In this document: positions 20,925 through 33,200 of the stretch, in pieces
How the letters are laid out: each line of letters opens with the position of its first letter
How positions within the stretch are numbered: position 1 is the stretch's first letter
DNA from: Schistosoma mansoni
Taxonomy: Eukaryota > Platyhelminthes > Trematoda > Strigeidida > Schistosomatidae
Assembly: GCF_000237925.1 (NCBI RefSeq)
Contig: NC_031500.1
Coordinates: 3,170,315 to 3,234,314, forward strand
Direction of reading: 5' to 3'
Length of the DNA stretch: 64,000 bases
Notes under the pieces: model-generated
What the model saw: the letters and a program-made list of their open reading frames with translations, nothing else
Told to the model about the DNA's origin: nothing
Database searches by the model: none
Made by a program: the position numbers and the translations under genes

Positions 20925-21127
20925 ATTTTGATGGAATTTTGTTCTTTGAGCTGGATGGTTTAGTCGTGGAGCTTTCACTATCCATCTGAACGACATCATC
21001 AGCACAAACTTTGGGAGAAATTTGAAAATTTCACTTCTACCCGAAGTTTGTGCTGATGTCGGTCAGGAGGACGATGAAAGCTCCACGACCAAACCATCCA
21101 GCTCAGAGAACAAAACTCTATCAAAAA
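20925..21127. mobile_element. Penelope-like element ends as an inverted pair
   Basis: Two copies of a 90-base terminal unit face each other with a spacer of about 35 bases. Each carries a hammerhead-like motif (CTGATGATGTCG or CTGATGTCGGTC with GTGAAAGC or ATGAAAGC). Homologous to the arms of 57165-57755. Confidence 0.7.
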
Positions 21128-21451
21128 TAAAAAATCTGTCATAATATCACGATCATCATACTACATAAACCGTTTCGGAACTCATTCGTCTATCAGTTCA
21201 TTATTTGTTTTTTGAAAGGGTTCAAGTAGTGAGTTCAAACAATGTAGATCAGCAAAAGAGATCGTTCAAAATCATCTACAATATAATCACTACTAATTCA
21301 TAAGTAGTATAGAAAATATTTAAAAAATTATCTTAGAATAACAATATAAGTAGTATATCACTTTTGTTAACAAACTATGTATGGAATGAAATAAATTATC
21401 AACAAATGAATATACTACCTAAATAAGTTTAATCATTTACATGAAGAATAC

Positions 21452-21489
21452 CTGCATCGATAGCTTCATTCATAAGTTGATTAAGTGTT
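21452..21489 (-). CDS. Isolated short exon candidate (38 nt)
   Basis: On the minus strand a long T-rich tract ending AACAATATAG precedes 38 bases ending GCAG, then a GTATTC donor. One frame is open and helix-like: TLNQLMNEAIDAG. No partner exons were found nearby. It may belong to an unlocated minus-strand gene or be chance. Confidence 0.28.
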
Positions 21490-21589
21490 CTATATTGTTT
21501 AAAAAGAAAAAAAAGAAAAAATATCTTCAGTATAAAGGACGTTTTGGATAGATTGTAGTATTTTCACATTTGAATTCATAAGTCGATAT

Positions 21590-22250
21590 AATCTAAGCAA
21601 CTATTGACTTCGAAGCATTGCTCGTATATCCTGGGACCAACGAGTAAGTAATGCAGTTGTTAGGATACGGGTACTAGGTAAGGATGGCAAATCGATTGAT
21701 GATGTAGTAAAACTTCATCAGTTGAGGTGGCTGGGACATGTGTTACGTATGGCCAACCACCGACTGCCTCGACGTGCAATGTTTTATGGTGTAGGAGTAA
21801 GTTGGGAGAAAGCTAGTGGCGACCAGACCAAAACATGGCACAAATCCATGAAGTCACTGACAAGTGAAATGAGCCACGTTGGTAGGTGTAGACTACCTGG
21901 TTGTGATTCGCGAGATGATAGCAATCGATGGTTAGAGACCTTGAATGACATGGCTCAAAATCGTTTACAATGGAGAAGGTGCATCCACTCCTTGTGTTCT
22001 ACCACATTCTAATCTTCTGAATTCTTCATGTCACTATCCTTTTTCTCCTTTCAAATTTATTTCACTGTATTATACTCCTTCAATAACATCTTCAAAACCC
22101 TAATCTTCCGGATTACTGCTTATACTCTTACTACTTCTACCACTATGGGATTTGATACGACAACTGCATCTCTGTGTTGATGTGGTATGGCAACTCAAAC
22201 AGATGTACATACGTACGAAGTTCTACGTTGTGACTGACTGACTGAAGCAA
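21590..22250 (+). mobile_element. RTE-type LINE 3' end with (GACT)n tail
   Basis: It encodes RWLGHVLRMANHRLPRRAMF through SNRWLETLNDMAQNRLQW and stops, then a 3' UTR and TGACTGACTGA. 5' truncated; the coding part remains open for 96 codons. Confidence 0.88.
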
Positions 22251-22460
22251 CTATTGAAAACCTGGAAGTATTGAACGACCATTTTGTCCTAGTAAGGGAC
22301 TTCTTGGAAGTGAGCGCGTGACCGAAGGGTGTTGGGTTTGAGTCCCGCGCGTGGGATCATGGATGTAAACTCCCGAGGATTTTCATATTAGAACGAAACA
22401 ATCATTCAGTGCTTCCAGGTTTTCAATGGTTTTCTACCTTAGATTGACACGTGAATTGAA
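22250..22460. repeat. Type B SINE fold-back
   Basis: A minus ribozyme/tail piece (22250-22312) is followed by a plus copy with B box GGGTTTGAGTCCCGC, worn ribozyme and tail. It abuts the LINE tail. Confidence 0.65.
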
Positions 22461-22989
22461 GTTTGAAGAAAATATTTCTTTGAACATGTACGATATATGT
22501 ATATCTTGAGGAAGAGGTTGTTAATTGAAAATCCTAATAACATGCTTTGTTTATCAAATTGTTATCGTTTCTATAAAATTAACCGGTGAAACTATAGTTT
22601 ATGGACGACCTTCGAGCGACATTAAGGTGACCTTGAGAATGTTCACATACTAACCAGGACTAAACAAGAGTTATAAAGCAGAGTGAAGAATCAGAATTAT
22701 GATTCACAGTTGATGGTTAGGGTTAGGAATTAGATTTAGGGTTTTCATCACGAACTGATATCAGCTGTACTGCCAAAATGCTATTTAGCCAAATGGATGG
22801 ACGCATTTCGCGCCAAAATCCAAGACCTGTCATCATGTATCTAATTGCTTAGTCCATAAATTATAGTTTCACTAATTAATCATGTTAGCGATGGGCTTAG
22901 GGACTTCCTGTTCTAAGCAGTTTGAAATAATATTAGTTTAAACGATTGTGATGGAACTGAACAATGTGTTTTGTTATTATCTCGACTAT

Positions 22990-23118
22990 CCTGCTTCGAT
23001 TTGGGCTCCCAGGAAGTATTCCATCCCTCACATAAATCGAATGACGAAGTGTGACACATATGTACTTGGTGTTTCCTTGTACCGATGTTTATGTGTTTAA
23101 ATAAATAAATATAATTGA
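22990..23118 (+). repeat. Type C SINE 3' end
   Basis: Last 130 bases only, ending TTTATGTGTTTAAATAAATA. Confidence 0.75.
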
Positions 23119-23154
23119 TATAGCAATTTGACGAAACCACGAATAGTGCTGCTA

Positions 23155-23440
23155 ATCTTCTACATTGTCCGGATACTCCATATTTTTGCTCTAGTTGTCA
23201 GAAAAGGCATCAACCTCATGAATCCCAAAGAAGGAATTGTCATAAGTTTTTTTAAATGAAGATCTTTCAACTCTGAAGGGTAGAGTCTAAAAGCTTTAAA
23301 TGATCCTTCCTGGTTGCCAATTTTTAGAGAAATTCTCGTCTATGGGATAAGTTTGCTAACCTTACACCTAATCCTCCCTCTTTCACCTGGGCTAAGGACC
23401 GGTAGTAACCTGACAAAAGTTCCAGATGCAGTTCAGTTAG
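23155..23440 (-). mobile_element. RTE LINE 5' leader/endonuclease start fragment
   Basis: It aligns with 14650-14945 (the 5' part of the deleted LINE): the ATTGTCCGGATACTCCATAT, GCATCAACCTCATGA and CCTCCCTCTTTCACC stretches match. Confidence 0.65.
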
Positions 23441-24078
23441 TCAATCGTACAAAACGTAGAACGTGGAACATACATATATTCGTTAATGTTTCCACATCCC
23501 GTTAAGATCGTAAGATGAAATTGTCAGGTCGAATCCCAGAGTAGCAGATGTAGTAACAGTATTAGTACTTACAGAAAAAACTAGGCATTGAAGACATAAT
23601 GTGAGAAGAGAATATGTATAGGTGGGATGAAAAAAAATTTATAAGGTGATTTGGAAACTTACGATCTAAGGAAAAACCAAGAGTTAATGCATCTACTACT
23701 TTTTATCTCTAGAGTGTTTCTGATCAAAGTTAGATAAAAATATGGAAAGCTGACAGCCCTGACGAACACTACTTGAAGTTATCAATTCCAGTGGTAGTTC
23801 GACATAAAGCTCTGACTCGACCAGTAGTGTTTCAGAATATATGTGTGTTTTGCTTGTAGATATGACTTAGTAAGCTAACACTATCCCATACTAATTACAT
23901 AGATGAAATTCAATAGATTTTGATCTTAGGTGGTTTGAAATAGTCGGCGTTAAACTCTGGATATAAATACAGCTACAATCATGAAGGAACTGACACTCTT
24001 CATGCATTTGAACCTGTTTGACGTACAATATCAAAGTTTAGAATGATAAGTTTTCATAACAATAAATAGACAAATAAA

Positions 24079-24216
24079 TTACTTGCGTAATTCAATAGTT
24101 CTATTCCGTTCCGCTTCAAATTTATCCTTAATTACACGTGACATAATCCGAGGCATATCCCATAGAGTAGGATTAACACCAAGCAATTGATACTGATATA
24201 GTTCTTCCCAGATATC
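24079..24216 (-). CDS. MTMR9: MTMR9 exon 11 (C-terminus)
   Basis: Phase 0, 45 codons and TAA. It encodes [18 protein letters not shown] and a charged helix ending TIELRK. Vertebrate MTMR9 continues with a longer coiled coil, so the fluke tail is short. No clear AATAAA was found in the next 80 bases. Confidence 0.85.
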   Translation of the reverse strand, partial: DIWEELYQYQLLGVNPTLWDMPRIMSRVIKDKFEAERNRTIELRK

Positions 24217-27200
24217 CTTCAAAAAAAATGGAAAATAGACAAGTCAAATAGTCATTTAAAAAACCTTTTGAAACCACTAAATTGTAGATTTCAACGCCAA
24301 TTCAACACATACTTAGGTTTAGGCAAGTACGTAGTATCACTAGTCCAATAGTTAGACACCTTAGGTGACAGCATAGCTCACAACAGGCCAGGTGTATTAA
24401 ATCTTTTGTCTCCTCTTAAATCTTGAGTTTTAAAATTATTTCGTACCTTATATTCCGGGGATTAACTCTTTCTTCTTTAATCATATTGTCTATGCCTAAC
24501 CTTTTTTTCATTGTCACTAATACTACTTTGATTCATCAGTAGTAAGGGTATGAGTTATTCTGTTGACAGTATTGGGGAATGGATCTTGATCGAACTTTGC
24601 TGACGTATGTATATCCTGTGCGGACTAAGTCAGTACAGCCGCTACATTACAAGTTATTGTGATAATCACAATTTATCGATTCTAAACTGATAAGTATTGC
24701 TGATTGAACGCTATATTCGGATCTTAAGCTAGTCTCGTAACCCCCAAGCTGGAACTACACAACAACTTGAACACAAAAGAAAAGGCGCATAATATACGAG
24801 AAGCACTTTACTCCAAAGATTCATTTATGTACAGAAAATATAGGGTTTTTATAGTATCTTAGAAGTCCTTGGGTTTTCCTGAAAATTCTAGAATACTACT
24901 AAACATAGTAGCGGTATAGTAATCAGCCAATCAGAGCCTCTACATGTGACTTTTCACTTTCGTGATGTTTCTAGCAACACTTCTAATCAAACGCTGATAG
25001 GATAAAATGTTTCTTTTAATGTTTCCTGAGCTTGTCATGTCTATTGCGAGAAATTTTCAGAATCATCACAACATTAACACTTTTACTGCGGTGTTGATCT
25101 CACAGTGTGCCAGTGTGGGCAACTTGAACAGATGGACATATGAAGCCAGTTCTATGTTGTTTTTGACTGATAAATTATCCCTGCCACTCAATCAAATGAA
25201 CTTAGAATATAAACTTTCACATGATAAGTGATTTAAAACAACACCGTAACCTACACACACACATGCATAATTTGGATTCAGGCGGCAAATAGCTTACAAC
25301 TTATGAGTTACCGCTTGAATGTGTACGCATAGAAGGTGTATCAAATTAACATTTAATTTACTCACTAATGCTTGTGCAGATAAACAAGGCCAACATGCAT
25401 AACCCCCATCAACTGTGGTTGTTGGTTGAGAATTGTCTTCATTTTTTTGATCGGAATAAAATGGATTTTGAAGACGATGGGTTACAATTGGTTGACTGAT
25501 GTATGACCTTGGGAAAAGATTAAAAAATACACTAATAATTCATTTTGAGTAATATGCATATATATTAACATTACAAAACTGACGATAGAAATGACAGTTA
25601 GAAAGGATAGTTAGATAGTTGTTAACAGTGGAATCCAGCACGCCCGTTCTGTCGTACTTTTGACTTGTCAACTGGATGTACCTCCATTCCAATGCTGATG
25701 CTCACATAGGGACTCAAGTCAAGCATCCTTCTCTTTAAACGCCTAACGTGTTCTTCACTTAGCTACTGAGTTCAAATAGCCACTGCCTTATTATTAACAT
25801 CAGCACGAAAATTTAAACAAACGAATTAAAATCCATTCCTGTTTCATAAGCCAATTGTTGTAGGAACACAGTAGCTCAGTGGATAATGCGACAAGTGTTT
25901 GAAATGATAGACATTAGGTTCGAGTCCCGATGAGCACATAAAAAGTGGGGTGTCTATAGGTTCTAAATAGGAAGGAGCGTGTGTCCTATATTCCACTGCT
26001 GGCCAATATCTAATTTTGCGTAGACAAAAAGTCAAGATTCCAATAATCTCTACTCAAAAATACTGTAAAATACTTATTATACGCTAAAAATCGATTTACA
26101 CAAGCTATATCCTTTGCGGATTGAGAGTTTTACATCTGATCCTAGAAAAACCAAATGCGTATAGGAAAGACGATGAATGTCCAGACAACATTCATAAGTT
26201 AATTGTAGATTAGAAAAACAAGATTTAAAACATTTCGACAAGAATGAACAGTTGTAATCTGAAATAGGTATGGTATAGTAGTAACACAATCATAACCGAT
26301 GTCTAGAAGATCATCGAGAAGACATTCTTCGATATTGCAAATAAAACCACTACAAGGTACAAGACAGTAGGATCTATAGCCATAATGTGATAGACTGAAC
26401 CATGGAATCAATCAACTTATTCAATACTGGTGTTCAATATTTGGTCAGGATGTCATCCCAGAGAATTCCACGTCGTGCATTATTTGCCGACGCTGGGACT
26501 GGTTGGAAAAAGCGGAGAGGTGGTCAGTGTATGACATGGTGTCGTGGTATGAAAGAAAGCTGCAAAGAGCTAGCTTCTGTTGGTCCTTTACGACTCTCTG
26601 GTTGGGGTCCGAGAGATGGTGCAACACAGTGGCTAGAGACGTTATCAGATATGGCTCAGAATAGAAGCCAGTGGCGAGCCTGCTGTAATTTTCTTTTACT
26701 TTCTTCATAAAGAGTGGTTATAACTTTCTTAACTGAAAGAGTCCTCTGGTTGTACATTTCAGTTCCCCCCATCACTACTCTTCTCTTTTTCTCATCCTAT
26801 TTTTTATCTTTTACATACACGCATTTCCCCCCCTTCTCTTCCAATTCTCTTTGTTTTGTGTGGCGCATATGTATCTGGTGCCCCTTTTGTATCAATATGT
26901 ATGTGTTTAAATAAATAATGAAATAAATAATCCAGTCATTTAGATGCACCAACCATATAGTCTGTAGGCAAAAGTAGTGTGTGATGATGAAGAAAACTGT
27001 TATGACGCGCAATGTGCGAAAGCTGATAATGATACGTACTCTTTATATACACAAGCCCGGTTACCTGAGAGAAAACACAAGTGAGGAAGAAAGTTTAGCT
27101 GACTAAACCGAATAATAGATGATATGTACACCCCATTAAAAATTTAGGCCTATCAACGGTCTAAGTTTAATCCTTAGAAAGGAAAGTCATTTCTCAACCA

Positions 27201-30200
27201 ATCACATACTCCTACTGTGGTGAACAGAACACTAGTTGGGGACAATCGAATGTACTTAAGCACAAATTACAGACTATCTCACTGAATTCTGATAACCATA
27301 CAGCAAACAGTTCATTTGCAAAATGGTCTCAATCTTCACTGTTTCTTCTGTAAATATCAGTTCATCTTCTCTAATTTCATTGTTCATGCATTTTCCTACT
27401 AATTGCGCTTCATTTCAGTTCTTTCCTTATCGATCTCCGGCCAAAATACATTCTATGTCTGAACATCGCCATATACTACTTATATGGATATAAGTAGACC
27501 ACACTACACTACCATTTGGTGATTTTGATTTGATCCACATTATCAACAACTTTCATTGAAAAATGTGAACTATTCATTAAGTAACTAACTTACCATAAAG
27601 AAATTGTTTTAGATGAAATATCCAATTGCTCTCTTTCTTGTAAAGAATTGCCTAAAAATGTACCTTCAAAACAAAAAGCCGAGAAAAAGCAATTGCAGCA
27701 TACAATTGTACTCAAACCACGAAATGAGTTACATTAAACTGGAAAGACATAACTGAGGCTATTTACGGAGATGACGCGGAATGAATGACTGTACATTTAA
27801 TGAACTGATGAAAACATAGAATAGTTTCTTATATACGATTCCATATCTAATTTACTGTCTATATAATTCATAATGAACTGAAATCTGGTATTAAAAAAAA
27901 GATAGTTTGTTCACATAATCAAACTACGACGAAACATTTGGAAGTTCTAACCAGTAGGGACTTTCAAAGATGTTTTGAATAATTCAAACATAGATGAGAC
28001 AAATGTATTTATTGTCATAATTGAGAAGAATTTCAGAATGAATAAATGTTAGTTGTTATTTTTTTCGATTGCTCTGTTGTTATTTCATGTTGTGTCATCC
28101 TGATATGCCCCCAAATGTCCTGGTATGGCCGATAGTGGGGACGGCCCGCCCTCTCTCTCGAAATACTCTCACATGGCCACGCGTATATAGCCAACGACAG
28201 GGAAGTCCTACTCACTGCCTTCTCGTGACACTATTTTTGTTTACGAAATTGAGAGGACGAAATTGAATGTCTGGCGCTTTAACCGGGTTGATGGACACAG
28301 AGGGTCCACCTAGGGGAGTTGGAAAACTCTCATTCCAAACCAATGGTGCACATGGACTACAGTATTCTGAGCGAACAAATGGTGTATGAACCAATCGTCG
28401 GTCACCGGCTACTATGGGACTGCATCTCCTTACGATGCTCCACTGCCTTGTGGATCAGACCTTTAGGTCGAAGGCTCCGGGTGTGGCCCCTTATCAAATC
28501 AAATGAGATTTGTGTGGCGCATATACATCTGGTGCCCCATTGTACTAATATATATGTTTAAACAAATATAAAAAAATAAATATATTAGAAAGAATGAATG
28601 GTAACTGGTAAAGAAGAAACTAGGAGGACATTCAGGAAGTGGATAGGATACACATTGACGAAATCATCAAACTGTATCACGAGGCAAGTGCTAACCTGGA
28701 ATCGTGAAGGGGGAGGAAAAAGAGGACGACTAAGAAACATACTAAGTCGAGAATTGGAAGCCGACATGAAAAGGATGAATAGCAACTGTAAACAACTGGA
28801 AGGGAATGCTCAGAACAAAGTTGGATGCAGAATGCTGGTGGGCGACCTATGCTCCTCCATGAGGGGCGACAAGAGTAAAGAAGTAATACGAAAAGTAACT
28901 GCTGGAAATTATTTGTGGACTTTTATTACATATATATTTACATGTATATTTATATTCCTTTTACGATAAGCTTTCATTTCACATATTGACTACTATTATA
29001 CGATTAACCATTCTTAAGTTAGACCCAATCTATTAGCTACAGTCTCTTACACTCATAGCCACTTTTTGGTTTGGTCTTGTATAATAAGTTTTTTATTCTA
29101 TGGTGTGATGAGGTCTGGTCTGTTTATATATACAGTGCGTATGCCTGAAATATACAATTTATATAGCGGAGGCTGATATTTGTGTTCTGGACTCAACCGA
29201 CAGGGCTAGGCGATAAGCTACTGCGTTGAGGACCAATAAGGATTCAGAGTCGACACAAAGCTGTTAGTGCTGGTGGACGTGTCATTGATTTTATCACAGC
29301 AACAGTGCCATATAAGTCAGTATTCTGATTAGTGACTTTGTCACGTGATAATTGACAAGGGTAAAAGTCATTACAACACTATGTCAGGGCCGACATACTT
29401 TATATTAATTGTGTGTGAATGTTGTTCAATGTGATACGTGTGAACTATTGACCAATGTGGTAATTGCATTCTTTGTATTATTCCGTCTGAAATTTATATA
29501 TATTTTAAAGTAACCTCAATTATCTTTTCATTTAAATGATGTTTTTTATATATATAGTTGAAATCATGAGTCAATTGAAGCTAGACAACCATGGGAAACC
29601 TGGAAGCACTGGACGGCCGTTTCGTCCTTATGTGGGACTCCTCAGTATAGTGCATCCACGATCCCGCCTGGCGAGATTCGAACCCAGGATCTACCAGTCT
29701 CGTGTTTATTGAACGAATCAAGTATGTGTAAAATAAGTGTATTTCAGTTTAACAATAAGATGATTTTGGACAACTTCTTTTGAGGATATGTTTTTTGAGA
29801 GCCAGTATAACTTTATTTGTATTCCCACTTTGCGAAATTTCAGTAGTTCCCGTTTCCAAGTATAAAAGAGTAGAACCGCGGATACAAGAGAACCGACAGG
29901 TAGATAAACTACATCAACAATAGTAATGCAACTACTACTCACCATATTCAGAGAAATAAGCATGTTTTGCAATAATACAAAGCAGTTCATCTGTGAATTC
30001 AAATGAATTTGGATATTGACGAAGTAACTGGAAAATAAAATGAGAAAGAGTCAGTAGACAAGTTTATTCCAATAATACTATTCATTATAAGGAAACAAAA
30101 GATAGTTTGATTGAAACTACATTCCTCATTTAAAATATACTTGGATAGTATAAATTTTGACAGAAACCCACTCATCACGTACAGATTCATAGTATCTGGC

Positions 30201-33200
30201 TTGGAATCACAATCTAAATGTGAGGACTAATGATAATACACGGATCTTTAAACTGAAGTATTTGTTTATTTAAACACAAATATTGGTACGAGGAGGAGCG
30301 AGAATAGCATTGTCAGTAGAAAGCGTCATTTCATTTATTTGTGCGAGGGCTGTGATACTGCCCAGGTGCCCAAACTGAAGCAGGTGGGTTTCTTAAGGGA
30401 CCACACCCGGAGCCTTTGACCTAAAAGTCTAATCCACAAAGCAGTGGAGCATCGTGAGGAGATACAGTTCCATGGTAACCGGTGATCAACGATTGATTCA
30501 TACGCCATTTGTTCCCTCAGGATACTAGAGCCCATGTGCACCATTGGTTTTGAATGAGGGTTTTCCAACTCCCCCAGATGAACTTTCCGTGTCTACCAAC
30601 CCGGTTAAAGCGCTGGACATTCTCTTTTCGTCCTCTCACTTTCATAAACAACACCCCATCATGGAAAGACAGTGAGTAGGACTTCCCTGTCAGAGGCCAT
30701 ATACGCGTGGTCATGTGAGAGCATTTCGAGAGAGAGGGCGGGCCGTCCCCACTCCCGGCCGTACCAGGGCATTTGGGGATGGTACAAGGAGGCACACTTT
30801 GTCATTCAATTCGCGTGAGGGCTGGAGTACTGTCCGGGCGCCTCAACCTAAGCAGGGGGGCAATCCTCAAGCTTTTAGCTTAAAGATCTAATCCACGAGA
30901 CAGTGAAGTGACGTCAAGAGATGCAGTCACAACTGTTGATAAGTTGTTAACATCAGGCACAAGTATCAGCTGTCACTTACGCTTTCAGATAATTGACACT
31001 ATGAGGAGTATATATTAAGAAAAGCCAATAACAGTAATCTTTCATTGCTTCCTCTTACAATCATATTTACATCGGTTATGACTGTATGAAATAATATATA
31101 TGTCCAGTTTCGATATTCCATGTTTTTTAGAACCTAAATTATAGAGATTAGGTACTCGATTATATCAGCTTTTGGAAAACTATAGTTCTTCACCAACTCC
31201 AAGTAGTTAAGAGTAAACAAAATGTTAGTGAAGGTTATTTATTAACATAGGGAATGAGTGGTCAATCTGTAGAAGAGCAGTGTGGTATGAAAGATAGTTG
31301 TATAGGAAGTTGACATTCGATGATACATCACAACTCCTTGATTAGGGTCCTAGAGACAGTGCATCAAAATGGCTTGATGCGTTATTAGAAATGGTTTAGA
31401 ATAAAAGCCTGTGGCAATCTTACGTTCTTTTACACTCGTCATAATAGTGAAATGTACTTCCTTAAATGGAGGAGTTTTCCACTGACTGTGTTTTTAACTA
31501 AACTATATCTCACATTAAATACCAGTTTCGTTCACTTCGTTACTGATGGTGATGGTAACTATCCTTCTCTGCTCTAATTTTTCATAATATTATCGCTTCA
31601 TTTGTGTGGCAAATCTTATGATGGTCCATTGTAACAGAATTAGACTACGCATCCACAATCCCGTCTCGCAAGATTCGAACCCAAGCACAGTTCTAACTAT
31701 CATGCAAAAGCGCGAAGATCATCCAATGTTGTTGGTGAGAGCTGTTTCATTCCGGATATATTTAAAATACGTCAGTCACTACTTCTCATTATAATCCCAA
31801 GAACACTCTGAAATCACTACCGTTTATTGATTTTCAGGAGGAGCGTAGCTGAGATCAATGTCTGACAATTATAACGTACATATGTCGGCTTTTATAAAGA
31901 AACTTTACGGAAAGAAGACCGTATTCACATTAAAGAAAGACAAGAATTGATGCGACACATAAAGCGAATTCAATTATACCAAAAGATCTTTTTAAAAAAA
32001 CGCACCTACTTGCCAAACACAATCCAAAAATAGGATAAACACTGGACTCTCATCTTTTGGTGGTTTAATAGAGAAAGCGGAGTTTCGACAACGATCTGAA
32101 AATGGATGTCCGGCGTTTAACCATGTCTGGTCGATAAGTGTTTGAAATCTAAATAGTTGTGAACACAATAGGATTAAACGAAAAAATATAACAGTTAACC
32201 AAAATAAATTAGTATTTGAAGTTTCATATTAGAACCAGCAGGAAGTACTAGACACCTATTACATTCTCCCACAAGGATCAAACCTACAATATTCATGTTT
32301 CATAGTTAGAACATCAGGTCATAAAGGCGCACCAGTAATACGCGGTGCAGAACCTACAACACTGCGTCAGTTGACCAATGGTAGAACGTTCGCCTGCCAC
32401 GCGAGCGGTCCGGACCCGATTCCCGGTCGACGCAAACCACTTGCCCACAAATGCCCTGGTACGGCCGAGAGAGGGTAGAGTCAGCTCTCCCTCTTGAAAT
32501 GCCCTCACATGACCACGCGTATACAGCCACTGACAGGGAAGTCCTATTCACTGCCTGATTATGAACCAATGGTGAACATGGGCTCCAGTATCCTGTAGGA
32601 ACAAATGGCGTATAAATCAATTGTTGGTCACCGATTACCATGAAACTGCATCCCCTTACGTTGCTCCACTGCCTTGTGTATCAGACCTTTACGTTGAAGG
32701 CTCCAGATGTGGACCCCTAATAAAACCACCTGCTTCAGTTTGGGCGCCCGGTCAGTATTCTAGCCCGCACACAGATCAAGTGAATTATGTGGTGCATATA
32801 TATTCGGTGCTCCTTTGTACTAATATTCATGTGTTCAAATAAATAATAAAATAAACCCAGGACATTTGTACATTAGTTCGAGTTAGCATACGTCATTAGC
32901 GCAACAAAAGTAGCGATAACTGAAAGATATTATCAAAAACTATTACAATCAACCGCGATTGCTACCGAATGTTTCTTTGAACAAAAGTGATCATTAATTA
33001 TCTTAACTTTTTGAGTTTTTAGCACACAAACCCCAAGTAAGTTTATTTTGACATTTAAAAGAAACGTGACATATCGCATATATATACACTACCAAATCGA
33101 TGCAGTAAGACAGAACATAAAAGTGTTTCTCCTTGAGAAACAGTGAACAGATAACCAATCGTTGACTTATACTACTTGTTTGTAAGAGATTGATTTTTCC

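Noticed and set aside
32364-32434. A functional tRNA-Gly(GCC) gene
   Set aside because: The D, T and acceptor stems have mismatches and the B box is altered, so it is listed as tRNA-like and decayed.
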